Source of the DNA: Cladopsammia gracilis
Taxonomy: Eukaryota; Cnidaria; Anthozoa; Scleractinia; Dendrophylliidae
NCBI GenBank assembly: GCA_022457155.1
Contig: JAJGOT010000194.1
Span: forward strand, 62,001-126,000
Direction: 5' to 3'
Length of the DNA: 64,000 nucleotides
The notes beneath the pieces are model-generated. The model worked only from the letters and a program-made list of their open reading frames with translations. It was not told the DNA's origin and ran no database searches. Of the stretch, positions 46,133 to 58,220 are shown piece after piece. The position numbers were made by a program, and so were the translations under genes. The stretch's first letter is position 1. Each line of letters begins with the position of its first letter.

Positions 46133-46277
46133 GCCCCGGTTGTTCAAAGGTGGATTGCGCTATCCACCGGAAAAATCACTATCCAGTGGATAACATAATT
46201 CGTTTTGTTTATGCTTATCCACTAAATAGTGATTTATCCTGTGGATAGCGCTATCCAATTTTTGAACAACCGGGGCC
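46133..46277. mobile_element. Second copy of the 144-bp cccggttgttcaaa MITE
   Basis: Starts ccccggttgttcaaaggtgg, ends ttttgaacaaccggggc, with ggatagcgctatcc inside. The paralogous places at about 41,430 and 47,492 (gtatgcttctgtatgttaa) lack it, giving the empty site. Confidence 0.88.
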
Positions 46278-46857
46278 TGTATATTAATATTAGTAGGAAC
46301 AGATCTAGAAATACTTTTCATTTGATGTTATCGGCAGGTGTAGGACTAAGAAACTGATAAAAAATATATTATTTTTCATACAGGTATGTCTAGCAATATT
46401 TCTATTTTCAAACAATACCAACGCTTTATAAGTTTTTCTGTTTGCTTATATTGTTGACACATCTAAATTTTAAAGTGGTTGTTTAGAGCATACACGAGGA
46501 TCAGTATCCAACTAAACTTGGGAAATATTCGATGATAATATCCAAGTAATACCCCACAGTTTTCAAATCTAAAGTCGGAAGATTTAGAAATACGTCACAT
46601 TTTAATGCACTTATTTTCAAACATTACCAACGCTTTTTATGAGTTGTTATGTTTTTTTTTCAAGTTGACACAGCTAAATTCCAAAGTCGTTTGTATTTTT
46701 AACAACGGAAGTAATCATCCTTGAAATATTTCTGCTTGAATGCGATTTAGTTAATATTCGTGACGTAAGGATATCACGGCGTCAACAGGATTCATGTAAA
46801 AAAATTATAACTAATTCTGGTTTCCCTATTCTCACTGTTGATGTGTTTTTTTTATAG

Positions 46858-46983
46858 GAGGTGAAGGCAAGGCGGAAAGAACAGAAAGACTTTAGTGCAC
46901 AAGGACTCGATATTCGGAATTTTCCCAATTGGTGTATTACGTACGTATGTACGTTTAACAGATTCAAGTCAAAACATTGAACG
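46858..46983 (+). pseudogene. Duplicated DIS3L terminal exon, copy B
   Basis: Acceptor tgtgttttttttatag/GAG retained with its pyrimidine tract. The frame is open in phase 0 (EVKARRKEQKDFSAQGLD...) to a TGA about 41 codons on, but after an internal deletion the C-terminal part is out of the original frame. Confidence 0.7.
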
Positions 46984-47479
46984 GTGAACGAGTTCGTGAA
47001 AGCAGAAGCAATGTGTATAAGGTGTTGAATAATACCGGTATTATCACAAAATAACATGGTATAGTTGATAAAATGGAAAAAGACGCCGTTGAAAAAAAAA
47101 AAAACGTTCAAGATACTTACCAGAAAGCAAACAAATTGCAAAATATAATCAAGGGGATTTGAACATTAAATGTTTCGGTTTAAACAGTAGTCGACGCTGC
47201 CCAAAATGTTATTTTCCTAAAAAACAAAAAACAGGCTTCACTGAACCAATTTTGATCAAAGGCGGCGACTACCCCCACCCATGAAAGAAGAAATAAACCC
47301 AAATTAAGTTCTCTTTCAATGCTGGCAATTTTCCCAAAGCCGATCGTGCCTTCATATCGTTGGTTTTTTTAAACAACTGTACTTCAATAAATATTCTTGG
47401 AACTGAATGTATTATCTTGTATGGTTCAGGGCCAAACAACCTTCTGGAGGTGATTAAAAAAGAAACCATCACGAGCCGT

Positions 47480-48000
47480 TCAATTAGTATGCTTCTGTAT
47501 GTTAATATTATTAGTAGGAACAGATCTAGAAATACTTTTAATTTGATGTTATCGGCTTGTGTAGGACTAAGAAACTGATAAAATCATTTTGCATACAGAT
47601 GTGTTTAGCAATATTTCTATTTTCAAATATTACCAACGCTTTATGAGTTATGTTTGCTTTTAAAATTGACACATCTTAATTTTAAAGCCGGTTGTTTAGA
47701 GCATACATGAGGATCAGTATCCAACTAAAATTGGGAAATATTCGATAACAATTTCAAGTAATACCCCACTGTTTTCAAATTCCGTCTAAAGTCGTTAGAT
47801 TTAGAAATACGTCACATTTTAATGCATATATTTTCACACATTACCAATGCTTTATGTGTTATGTTTTCTTTTCAAGTTGGCACAGCTAAATTCCAAAGTC
47901 GTTTTTGGTTAACAGCAAAAGTAATAATCCTTGAAATTTTATTTTTGAATGCGTTTCGTTAAAATGAGTCAACTGTTAGGATATACGTCATCAGGAATCA
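47480..48000. repeat. Third partial copy of the GPCR upstream region
   Basis: Matches 41,420-41,940 and 46,110-46,790 (attattagtaggaacag, gatgttatcggcttgtg, aatacgtcacattttaatgc). No receptor gene accompanies this copy. Confidence 0.75.
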
Positions 48001-48066
48001 TGCAAGAGCATTTTGATTAATTCTGGTTTCCCTATTTTCACTCTCGATGTGTTTTGTTTTTATTAG

Positions 48067-48140
48067 GAAGGGAAGTTAAGTTGTTGAGAACAGAATAAAG
48101 ACTTTGGTGCACTAGGACTCAAATCGGAATTTTCCAATGG
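48067..48140 (+). pseudogene. Duplicated DIS3L terminal exon, copy C, decayed
   Basis: Acceptor ttttgtttttattag retained, but the exon reads into a TGA after six codons and is internally deleted (cactaggactcaaatcgg). Confidence 0.8.
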
Positions 48141-48677
48141 CTGTTCGCAATTTTGGCCGAAGACCAATTTATAATATGCAAGTGTAACAGATTGAAGTCA
48201 AAACATTGAACGATGACCGAGTTCGTAAAAGCAGAAGCAAAGTGAATAAGGCGTTGAATATTATCGGTATTATTACAAAATAACATGGTGTGATTTATTT
48301 AATGTAAAATGGAAAAGCACGTGTTGAAAAAGTCGTTCAAGATACTTACCAGAAAGCAAACAAATTGCAAAATATAATCAAGGAGATTTGAACATTAAAT
48401 GTTTCGGTTTAAACAGTAGTCGACGCTGCCCAAAATGTTATTTTCCTAAAAAACAAAAAACAGGCTTCACTGAACCAATTTTGATCAAAGGCGGCGACTA
48501 CCCCCACCCATGAAAGAAGAAATAAACCCAAATTAAGTTCTGTTTCAATGCTGGCAATTTTCCCAAAGCCGACCGTGCCTTCATATCGTTGTTTTTTTTT
48601 AAACAACTGTACTTTAATAAATATTCTTGGAACTGAATGTGTTATCTTGTATGGTTCAGGGCCAAACAACGCGCTGG

Positions 48678-49223
48678 AGGTGATTAAAAAAGATGTTAAT
48701 TTGGTGAGTAGCAGATGAAGTATAACTGTTCATGTCAAGGTCACCCGACGGCGAATCTTTACTGTTTTTTCACATCATTTAAGTGCCTTTAAAGGAAACT
48801 GTGTGGAAACTAATATAGTTTGATTTTTTTCGGTTCTTATAGCTGAAAATTTCAGCGACAGAAAATGTTAGGGAAAAAAATCTTATTCACTGAATAGACC
48901 AATTTCATACTTGGCTCCGAGGCTTGGGGGAATAAAACAAATTTGTTATTGTGAATAAGATTTTTTTCCCTAACATTTTCTGTCGCTGAAATTTTCAGCT
49001 ATAAGAACCGAAAAAAATCAAACTATATTAGTTTCCACACAGTTTCCTTTAAAGGCACTAAAATGATGTGAAAAAACAGTAAAGATTCGCCGTCGGGTGA
49101 CCTTGACATGAACAGTTATACTTCATCTGCTACTCACCAAATTAACATCTTTTTTAATCACCTTTTGTTTTATTCCCCAAAGCCTCGGAGCCAAGTATGA
49201 ATTTTAATATATCGAAATTGGTC
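48678..49223. mobile_element. Foldback element carrying an inverted copy of its own flank
   Basis: An insertion at 48,897-49,223 has inverted ends of about 50 bp (gaccaatttcatacttggct / agccaagtatgaa...aaattggtc). Its interior 48,951-49,163 is a near-perfect inverse of the adjoining native sequence 48,678-48,890. The paralogue near 42,620 (attcacagaatttaccagc) is uninterrupted. Confidence 0.8.
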
Positions 49224-50150
49224 AATTTACCAGCTGCTTTCACCTTTTCGAAAATCTAAGCTGACCTTATTTCACCAAAACAACATTTTAATTTATTCCT
49301 GCGAAAATAAAAGGCGTTAAATTTTCCGATGTTACGAAAGTTTGAGGCGACATTTTACTAAAGAAAGCCGAAATGCTTCCGAACATCTTCCGAACATTTA
49401 ACGAACACGTTTATCCATGTTATCCCTTCCGGAAACAAAAGGTGTTACATTTTCCGATGTTGCGAAAGTTTGAGGCGACATTTTACTTAAGAAAACTCTG
49501 GTTATTAATCTAATTTATTACGAGATGACAACGGCCTTACCGAACAGTTTTCCGCCGAAACGATTCGTTGTGTGCGATGTCAAAAAATGAGATGATAACT
49601 GCGTGCGTACATTTCTTGGTCGCTTAATTACAACTTGCTTTAACAATGCTACCTGTTAATACATTATTTGCCGTACAAAACGTGACAAATAATTTCAATT
49701 TTATCATAAATCGTTTTCCGAAAGGTTTCGTTAAGACGACACCGTTTCCACCTCAGCCGGTAACGTTGTCGTTTATTGTTTGTTAGTTTTCGTATTATTT
49801 CAATAAGGGTAATGGAGCCAGTGGAAAAAAACCTTAAACCCTGACAACATACTCAGTTTATTTATTAAACAGGCCTGACACTATACACACGAAAAGGGTT
49901 ATTAACAAAGTATATTTCTGGGAAATCACTCTCCTTTAGCTTTCTTTCTATCGTCAACGCCATTTAAAATTAGCAAACTATGCCCCTAACTGTTTTGGTT
50001 ACTGTTTCGATTTCGGGTGACAGTGATAGTTTTGGTCTTAATTGTGTCGTCACGACGGACGAACAAAATGAAGAAACTGATTTATCTCAAGTGTCAAGGT
50101 TTAATGTTGTTTCCGTTCCTATATTTGAGCATTTCTAGGCTTGTAGCAAG
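49224..50150. other. Duplicated non-coding unit, continued
   Basis: Parallels 42,630-43,430 (gctgctttcacctttt, gatgtcaaaaaatgagatga, cattaaacaggcctgac) with small deletions. No gene. Confidence 0.55.
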
Positions 50151-50179
50151 TTTGGAGATAATTTTCTAGTATTAATCCC

Positions 50180-50990
50180 GTTTACGGTTATTTTTTGTTT
50201 CAAAAGTGCAAAGTGCAAAGTATCTTGGAGTTGAACTATCTCATGACCTTAAATGGAATGCCCAGATTGGCAAAGCCACTGCTAGAGCTAATCGCACTTT
50301 AGGGTTTCTAAAAAGGAACCTTGGAGTCAAGTCATGTGCATTGAAACAACAAGCATATTTTAGCCTTGTGAGACCTCAGCTTGAGTACTGTTCGAGCATT
50401 TGGGATCCAAGGCAGGGCATTGAAAACAACGGATCTTACAGACTGGAGATGGTTCAGCGCCGAGCAGCTAGGTGGGCATTGTGCCGGTATCATCCAACAG
50501 CAAGTGTCTCAGACATGCTCCAGGAGCTTGGCTGGCGTTCCCTACTACAGAGGCGACGTGATGCACGTTTGGTTCTACTGTACAAAATAAAAAATGGACT
50601 TGTCGCCTGCAACCAAGATAAACTCAAGGATCCAGTTAGAAGATCTCGCCACACCCATGACCACATCATCCGCCCCATAACTTGTAAAACCAGATCACGC
50701 TAACTCTCCTTTTTTCCAAGAACTATTTTGCAGTGGAACAATATACCGACAGACTCATTTGTGAACTGTAATTCTAGTGCCATCTTCCGTTCCCGAATCT
50801 CGAATTTGACTCATTAATTTAGCTACAGTCCCTTTTATTATTTATTAATTTATTTATTTATTTATTTATTTATTTATTTTATTTATTTCTTTTTTCTCAT
50901 TCGCTATTTAGTTATTCTGCTTTCTGACCACCCGGCAAATAATCCTCCTTGGAGGGGTTGCTGTAAAGGAAGATAAGATAAAAAGACATT
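50180..50990 (+). mobile_element. 5'-truncated LINE, C-terminal reverse-transcriptase part
   Basis: From 50,206 the frame reads AKYLGVELSHDLKWNAQIGK..., then FLKRNLGVKS, QAYFSLVRPQLEYCSSIWDP and VQRRAARWALCRY, the conserved C-terminal block of Jockey/CR1-type LINE polymerases. A TAA at 50,701 interrupts it and the frame goes on to a second stop at about 50,815. A TTTATT microsatellite (50,836-50,886) and a 3' end aaggaagataagataaa follow. The catalytic region is missing. Confidence 0.85.
50836..50886. repeat. (TTTA)n microsatellite
   Basis: Run of tttatttatt in the LINE 3' region. Confidence 0.9.
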
Positions 50991-51439
50991 TAACAAAGTA
51001 CTATTGCAAAGAAAAGAAAATCAAAATAACCCGTCATCAAATGGGAATACCTCAATCAGGTATAAAAGTAATTTGAACTAGATAAACGGCGGTATGCAAA
51101 ATTGTGTTGCTTTGGGTGACACATTTGATGGGTTGTTATTGTTCAAGCTAGCCAAACTCTAGCTAGCGTAACGCCGGTCTTCTGTTTCTTCTGTCCTTGC
51201 CATTGTCTCACACAAATTAAAACTGCACAAAATCCAAAACTCAATTTGTATCGGTAACCAAAGATTTTGCAACTGTCACAGAACTCTTTTTCAGAGCAAA
51301 ATACACCAACCTGGTTCAGATTGGGGATTAGTGCCACCCTCTATAACAGATTATAAAATTACTTAATAATTCATAACGGTACTAACAAATAGAAATGAGC
51401 CATACCAATCACATGGTTAACCCTGTAAATCATGCTCAG

Positions 51440-51790
51440 ATACAACTTACTAGTGAGTTGTATCTGGAATGTAAATTAGATACAACCACTAGTGAGTTGT
51501 ATCTGGACTGTGAATTTCACAAGTTGTTTACTGCCTTCGCGTCCGTGTTGTATCGGCACTATACATTCACTCGGTTGCGCCTCGTGATTGTATAGGCCGA
51601 TACAACACTCCCGCTCATGTAGTAAATAGAGGTTGCTTCACGGTTGGTGAGCGCGTACGATTTTTATTCACGAGTTGGGAAGAATCACAAACGGAACGAG
51701 CGAGGCTTTGCGAGCGAGTGAGTTTGTGATTCTTCCCTACGAGTGAATAAAAATCATACAAGCGAACGAACCGTGAAGTAATTTGTTTAT
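51440..51790. repeat. Cluster of hairpins
   Basis: A pair of agtgagttgtatctgg-type units at 51,450-51,512 is self-complementary with tacaact. 51,632-51,783 is a foldback with outer arms cttcacggtt / aaccgtgaag and inner arms cgatttttattcac / gtgaataaaaatc. Non-coding. Confidence 0.65.
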
Positions 51791-52204
51791 TATATGCATA
51801 CTGAGATTTACACAGCAGAAAACAAGACGAAACGATTAAATTATCAACACTTTAGTAGAAGGGTTCTTGGTTTATGGTCAGACTCAACTTTCAAGTTGAA
51901 AAATTCACCGAATTCACACATCTAACAAAAATAACTACGACAATATTTTTTCCTAAAACTATAACAAGACTATAAATAATGAGACACTACGACAAAAACA
52001 AAGCAAGTTTGCGTACCTGTGTTTTGAAGTTTTTGCCGCCTTGATAACAACAACAATTGGCGAGAGTTCAAACTTGCTAATTGCTTTCTTTCACTTCTTT
52101 TAGCCTTATTCTTTCTCCAGTTAGACGTATATTTTCCCTTTCAGCAAAATCTGTTTAAGTTCTTTTCTTTAGGTCCGCAGAAATCCGCATTAAGAATATA
52201 CACA

Positions 52205-52295
52205 GTGGAACCTCAATTTAACGAAGTGCCAAGAGACTGGGGAAACTGGTTCGTTATATCGAGGGTTCGTTATATCGAAAATGTCGTTATAACTG
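52205..52295. repeat. Possible DNA-transposon terminus
   Basis: cagtggaacctcaatttaac and ggttcgttatatcgaaaatg resemble the ends of pogo/Tc1-type elements. The other end is not seen. Related words occur at 57,105-57,395. Confidence 0.3.
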
Positions 52296-52629
52296 TACAT
52301 CTAATAGATAGCCTGTGATGTGCTCTACAAGATAACGCGAATATTATGGGTTGTGGCGCTGCTGGGGGTCCGTGACGTCATCCAAAATGGCAGCCAAAAT
52401 GGCCGCCATCTTGGATTTTACTAAAAATTCAAATTTATCGGAGAAATGCGGAAATTTGGTTGTAAGAGTTGCAATATAACATACAATTAAACATTTTGAT
52501 GCTTTTGGTAAAAAAAGGTGAAAAACATGCATTTTTATTCAAAATGGGTTGACCTCATGTTACTTATGACATCATATCTCGTTACCATAGCAACCGGTTA
52601 TCGCCAAACTTTACCAAAATGTGTCTTAA

Positions 52630-52955
52630 GGTGGCTCCCAACAGTTTCCAGCACTTTCCAAGACGTAGATCTTGATGGGTCATTGAAACCACTCTTTATC
52701 AGTTGATGCTACAATCATGATATCAAACGAATGCCCAATGATCAGTGAACACGTTGTTATCACTTTTGTATCACAATATGTTACTATAGCAACAGTATAA
52801 CGTGCTGAAAACACCCATAATTTTAGCTTTAAGTGTTCATAACTCAAAAATGACTCGGTGAACCGCATTTTTTATTGTCGAATTTTGATCAGTAGGATAA
52901 GATGCAACTTTTGGCAAAGTTTAAAAAAATTCTGTAGGTGGGGTTCAGAGCTACC
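52630..52955. mobile_element. 326-bp TIR element with TTAA target
   Basis: ggtggctccc at the left and ggttcagagctacc at the right, with TTAA outside (52,626-52,629; 52,956-52,959). Ends resemble those of 38,128-38,872. Confidence 0.6.
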
Positions 52956-53099
52956 TTAACTTTTCGAAAATTTAAACACAAACTGAGACCTTGATAATTA
53001 TCGCTGTCATGCGAAAACCGAATATAATAATAACAATAATAATAATATAATAACTACAATATTAACTAAAATACATTATATATAACAAAATTACAGAAA

Positions 53100-53330
53100 A
53101 TAAATAGGGAATAAAAATCTAATCGTATGCAAGCCTAAAAAGATATGTCTTCAAATCGCGTTTAAAAATATACAAGTTGCTCATCGTGCGTAGATCATTG
53201 GGTAATGAGTTCCACAGTTTGGGGGCAGCCACTTTAAAGGCCCTATCACCCAAAGTCACTTTAGTTTTAAAAGAAGGTGGCGCAAGTAAGCCGGCAACGT
53301 CGTCAAAGCGTTCTAAGAGCCATCTCGTGA
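53100..53330 (-). mobile_element. LINE C-terminal remnant
   Basis: On the minus strand AGLLAPPSFKTKVTLGDRAF then KVAAPKLWNSLPNDLRTMSN and LYIFKRDLKTYLFRLAYD, ending in a stop. GDRAF...APxLWNSLP is the C-terminal tail of CR1/L2-like LINE polymerases. Confidence 0.8.
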
Positions 53331-53835
53331 ATACGAAATAACGTAAGGTTTAGTCCACAGATCGGTTTTAATTTTCCATACTGAGTTTGAAGTGAAAGCG
53401 CTCTAAGAGGCATCTCGTGAATACGAAATAACGTAAGGTTTAGTCCACAGATCGGTTTTAATTTTCCATACTGAGTTTGAAATCAAAGCGCTCTAAGAGC
53501 CATCTCGTGAATACGAAATAACGTAAGGTTTAGTCCACAGATCGATTTAATTTTCCATACTGAGTTTGAAGTGAAAGCGCTCTAAGAGGCATCTCGTGAA
53601 TACGAAATAACGTAAGGTTTAGTCCACAGATCGGTTTTAATTTTCCATACTGAGTTTGAAGTGAAAGCGCTCTAAGAGGCATCTCGTGAATACGAAATAA
53701 CGTAAGGTTTAGTCCACAGATCGGTTTTAATTTTCCATACTGAGTTTGAAATCAAAGCGTTCTAAGAGCCATCTCGTGAATACGAAATAACGTAAGGTTA
53801 AGTCCACAGATCGATTTAATTTTCCATACTGAGTT
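53311..53835. repeat. Six tandem 90-bp repeats
   Basis: catctcgtgaatacgaaata starts at 53,321, 53,411, 53,501, 53,590, 53,680 and 53,770, giving periods of 90, 90, 89, 90, 90. It abuts the LINE tail. Copies alternate between gtgaaagcg and atcaaagcg variants. Confidence 0.95.
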
Positions 53836-55030
53836 TAAAGCCAAAGAATTGAAGAGAAAAACAGATTTAAAACGACCAAAACATCTTAGCGTGACATAAA
53901 TATGCATTGTTTGAAACGAGACTGTCTAGAGACAACTGGATAACGTAATATTGGGGAATTAAAAAAGTTGACATCCCAGTGATCGAGTGAAAATTTGCAC
54001 ATTTCCCACCGTATTATATCTCGTTCAACGCTTCGCGTATCCACGAGATAAAAACAAGACCCTATAACAAACAAGTAGCCAGTTACCGCTTCACAAATGG
54101 GCCCTTTGTACTGTGAAATAAAGCATTTTTTCTGCTCAAACCATGACTAACCGGCATAAATATGCACAGAACTGATTGACTTAATCATAGTTAATCGAGG
54201 GACTGGTTATGAAACCTTGCAGACTTCAATGGCGATAACAAAGGAGCTACAATTTATGTTGAACCGTACTTGACCGTGCACATATTTTGTTTTTTTTATC
54301 ACACCCTATGACTGAATAACTTAATAGCACCATTTCTATTGGTCAGTTACTCGAACAAAAGATCAACATCTATTGTGTTGTGCACAAGGCCGAAAAACGA
54401 TAACAAAAAGATCGAACAAAGACAATTCTCAGGTCTCTCGATTATGCGTTAAATTTGGTGACCTTTACAGGGCTCAGTCTCGTGCAATGATGTGAAGAAT
54501 GCTTTTTTCTCAAACTTGTAATTTCAAACACGTATTGTTCACCATTCAAATTCTTTCAATAGGAAACATTTCTTTCCATTATACAATTTAAAACAAGCAC
54601 TGGACAGTGTTATTAATAAAACAGGCATTCAGAAGAATCGGGGATAAAATTTAAGATAAATTAACAATATGCTTATAAACACCCTACGATTCTATAAACT
54701 CACGTTTATTTAACCTGTGCCTCAACAACCACGACACATTATGTAAAGGATAACAATGATACCATCTGAACGTTTAAGCAGAAGACTTAGGCTGACTTAG
54801 GTTGACTTAGTCTAAGTCTACTTAAGCCGGGGTGTAGTGTGTTGTGTGAATCCACTATACTTATCTTTAAAATCTCGCCCAGGCAAAAACGTAATTTATA
54901 ACACCGTTTGCAAGTTTGCTTGAACCAACAATTCTCAGATACTGTTCTGTTTAGTCCTATTCCGGAATACGATCAATCGAACTCGCTCTAAGCGTTGATT
55001 AAAGAAAACTAAGTGTTCAGTGTAGATACA
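53836..55030. other. Intergenic, start of the second segmental duplication
   Basis: Nothing coding. From about 54,780 it is paralogous to 58,224 onward (gcttaggctgacttaggttg-like start, cttaagccggggtgtagtg, gtttagtcctattccggaat). Confidence 0.5.
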
Positions 55031-55227
55031 ATAGCCCTTATCGTAGATGAGTACGCCACGCCAACAAATCAGCGGTTTCTCGCTTTCTTGACCCTTTAGT
55101 CTCGTTTTGATGTTTACGAGAACCTCTGAGAACGATGAGCGTAAACATCAAAACGAGACTATAGGGTCAAGAAAGCGAGAAACCGCTGATATGTTGGCGT
55201 GGCGTACTCATCTACGATAAGGGCTAT
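55031..55227. mobile_element. 197-bp foldback element with empty paralogous site
   Basis: Arms of 88 bp (atagcccttatcgtagatga / tcatctacgataagggctat), loop about 21 bp. The paralogous place at about 58,852 (gtagatacaactcagac) lacks it. Confidence 0.85.
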
Positions 55228-55262
55228 TTGCTTTCATTGTCTAGAAGACCAATTTTAGGATT

Positions 55263-55264
<2 letters not shown>

Positions 55265-55314
<50 letters not shown>
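55265..55314. repeat. (TA)n microsatellite, about 50 bp
   Basis: Uninterrupted TA run downstream of GPCR copy 3; short in the paralogue at 58,914. Confidence 0.95.
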
Positions 55315-55321
<7 letters not shown>

Positions 55322-55394
55322 TTATTGAGTTGGCATTAATTGTTTTTAAATCTTGACCACTCCGAGAGTCCAAGAGTTAAAAAATGATCCAATA

Positions 55395-56333
55395 CTAATA
55401 ATTCTCTACAGTCTTCAGAGACCTTAAAGTAACACCACTGATGCAAGCATCTGAATAATCATTCAAAGAGGAGCGTTTTCGCTGACATGGACAGCTAAAT
55501 ATATTTTTCACCGACGTCTGAAATTCAGGCATTTTGAAGCTGTAAACAAATGGATTTAGAAACGAATTCGCATATTGTGTTGCAAGGATAATTTGCGCTA
55601 TGAACAAAGTGTTTTTGTCAGGAACGTAGCTTGTGAAGGCAACTCCGACACCATTAGGCAAACAAGTAATTATTGATAAAATTGTCACAATAAATAGAGT
55701 CTTGGCAATCTTTCTGTTCTGTACCATGGATCTGACTGTTGTACTTTCCAGTTGGTTGCGTCTTGTGGAAATCAAAATCGCGAGATATGCTGCAGTGATG
55801 ACCACGACTAGAATTATAACAGTAATGGCCATCACAAATCTATAGGGATTGTTACTGTTTGTACTAAATACATCAAATTGTACAGTTATAGTTGCATTTA
55901 TGGATGCAATAAGCCAAACGATTCCCGCAGAGACATGGTAGTGCCACATGTTTAACATGCGATGACGAAATGGCCACAAAATAGCGAACATTCTTTCTAA
56001 AGATATCAAAGCCAATGACGATATCGAAGATATTACTCCTAAATATTCAATTACAAGTGCTGTTTGAATTACGATGTTACTAGTCTCTTTTCCCTTTATC
56101 GCTGTAATGCCATTCCACACCAAAAAGATGAGTGATATTCCCACTGTGATATCAGCAACTGCAAGATTGATTAGCAGATAGCTGGTGCGCTTCAACCGAT
56201 TTCGAATGTTCCAGAAGATGTAAATTGTGATACAATTTCCTGTAAGGATCAGAGCTGCTTCACAGGTGTATACAACTATCCAAGGAACGTCCATAAATAT
56301 CAGAAAGTCATCATTCTGGCTTGTGTTGGTCAT
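55395..56333 (-). CDS. Rhodopsin-class (class A) GPCR, orphan, copy 3
   Basis: 312 residues. I start at the ATG at 56,333 (MTNTSQNDDFLIFMDVPWIV). A longer frame from 56,351 begins with TTG, and the tttttcag just before the ATG looks like a 3' splice site. TM1 GN (32-33), TM2 LAVAD (D61), TM3 SLERMFAILWP (ERM 113-115), TM6 TCLPNG, TM7 NPFVY; the tail has CPCQRKR. No TM3 or loop-2 cysteine pair. It differs from copies 1-2 by a longer loop 2 (FDVFSTNSNNPYRF) and a longer tail, so the cluster has two receptor subtypes. Ligand unknown. Confidence 0.9.
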   Translation of the reverse strand: MTNTSQNDDFLIFMDVPWIVVYTCEAALILTGNCITIYIFWNIRNRLKRTSYLLINLAVADITVGISLIFLVWNGITAIKGKETSNIVIQTALVIEYLGVISSISSLALISLERMFAILWPFRHRMLNMWHYHVSAGIVWLIASINATITVQFDVFSTNSNNPYRFVMAITVIILVVVITAAYLAILISTRRNQLESTTVRSMVQNRKIAKTLFIVTILSIITCLPNGVGVAFTSYVPDKNTLFIAQIILATQYANSFLNPFVYSFKMPEFQTSVKNIFSCPCQRKRSSLNDYSDACISGVTLRSLKTVENY

Positions 56334-58220
56334 TGTGACTGAAAAATTCAATCACACAGTCAACGTTTTACACACCAGCTGTTTTTCAAGGTTATTTCAT
56401 AGGGCTCTGCCATTTAAACCATAATAGCTCCTTTGACGTTGTAATGTGATTGGATAAGATAGAAGTCTCTATAACAATTAAGCGCTTAGTCTAAAATATG
56501 ATTGTGCATGGATGTAATTAAACACTGTCTAATCGCACTAAGAAATAGTAGCCAAAAAGCAATATTATAACAAAGTGTTTTCTCTTAATGTGGTTGATTC
56601 TGACCACTTTCACTAAGAACATGTCGCCAAATATAAACAGATTACACTATATTGTAAAAGGGGATTTGTAATCATCGAAGCAAATTAACAATGAATTCAG
56701 CTTGTGGTCTTCCACTGAAGAAGCTTAGCGACAGTTTTAATTGAATTCTGTAATTATAATGAAAAAAACGCAACAGGAAAGCAACTTTGTAACAATATTT
56801 TATCATATTATCCGCGCGGGTTAGATTAGGCTTATTTTCTTTAGTTTTATTTCCTAGGGTCAACGAAGTATTGCTACGGTCTGAGTCGCTACCGCTTTTG
56901 TAAAAAGACAGTTTTTAGTTATAATTTGGTCATTTGTGGCAAGAGGAAATGCGGGAAACTGAAATCTGATGTCCTTTGTGGGCCGCGAAGACAAAAATAC
57001 AATATCTCTTGAAAATATTGCGTTGTTCGATAGCACAAGAACTCAACGAATAGTGAAGCCGGCCGACTTTAAACGTACATAAGAAATTAAGAATTCGAAG
57101 TACAGTCAACTCTGTTTAAGACGGACACCATCTGGACCGGCCCCAACTGTCCTTCTTAGAGAGGTGTCCGGTTTATAGAGAGTCGAGGTAACGTGGCAAC
57201 AGTAATTCTAAGCCGGACAAAAGCTGAACCTATGCGCGATGAATACACGTCTGTTTTAAGTCTGTTTAAAGTCGTTTACTTAAGCAAAACTTACAAACTG
57301 AAACAAAAATAATATTAGTTCTCAAGTGTCCGTTGGCGGTTTCTTTTGTCGGTTGTCCGTCTTAGAAAGGTGTCCGTCTTATAGAGAGTTAAGGTGGTTC
57401 AATACAGTTTTCTGGAGACCATACCTACATTTTTCAATCGGCTTTTAAGCGGTCTTTCCCAAGTTAGATCAGCGTAAAATTTTCACTATTAACTGGTTTC
57501 GAATTGAAGTTTGGCTAAATATATATTCTGGTAAAATCGATATTACCATGACAACGATAAACAAGAAACTTTGAAATCAGTTAAAGTGAAATTTCGCGTG
57601 TTTAAGATTTCGCATTGAAAATCCCACATAGACAGCTTAAAATATGGTATATGTCATATATCTTTTGCAAGAATAAAATAATTCTGTATGTTTGATTTCA
57701 AATACCGCAATAAAATTTCAAACCTTACTATTTGGATACTGGTACTAAATTGATCGAGTGATTGACACTGGTTTTGTGAAACTACTTCAAGATAGTGTCA
57801 AAAAGTAGCTAGATGTCATGTTTGCACATCGTGTAATTTTTATTTACTCTCTCTTTTACGATCTTGAGATTTACCTTTTTTCCTAGCATCGCTCCATGTG
57901 CAATTTTTGCGTAAGTTTCGATTTTAATCGCTTTTGCAAAAATCTGAGAAACGGCTCGATGGATTTTTTAAGACGTTTACCACGCATGCTTACCGATGTG
58001 AATAATATTATCTGAAAGTTTCATTGACATTGATTCACTGGAACGCCTTTAAAATTAAAAATGAAGACGACTTACGAACCGGCCGAAAAGTTTGCGTTAC
58101 AAATTCACTTTTTTAAGTTATGCTCAGTAATGATTTCAAATCAATGCGCAATAACATTCCTCCGTGATTTATACAATTCTCGCTCCAGGGGAAGGGAAGA
58201 AGAGAGACCCTGGGGATGAG
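56334..58220. other. GPCR upstream region and intergenic sequence
   Basis: 56,340-56,870 is paralogous to 61,290-61,770. 57,105-57,395 has repeated gtgtccg(t/g)(c/t)ttatagagag words, perhaps a degenerate transposon end. ttaaggtggttcaatac at 57,390 looks like one end of a TTAA element without a visible partner. No gene. Confidence 0.4.

Noticed and set aside
50381..50590. Second overlapping frame in the LINE at 50.2 kb
   Set aside because: Shadow of the reverse-transcriptase frame.
53311..53835. CRISPR array
   Set aside because: Units are contiguous 90-bp tandem repeats without unique spacers, and the genome is eukaryotic.
56334..56351. N-terminal extension MNFSVT of GPCR copy 3
   Set aside because: The first codon is TTG. 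The paralogue lacks the extension, and a splice-acceptor-like tttttcag lies within it.
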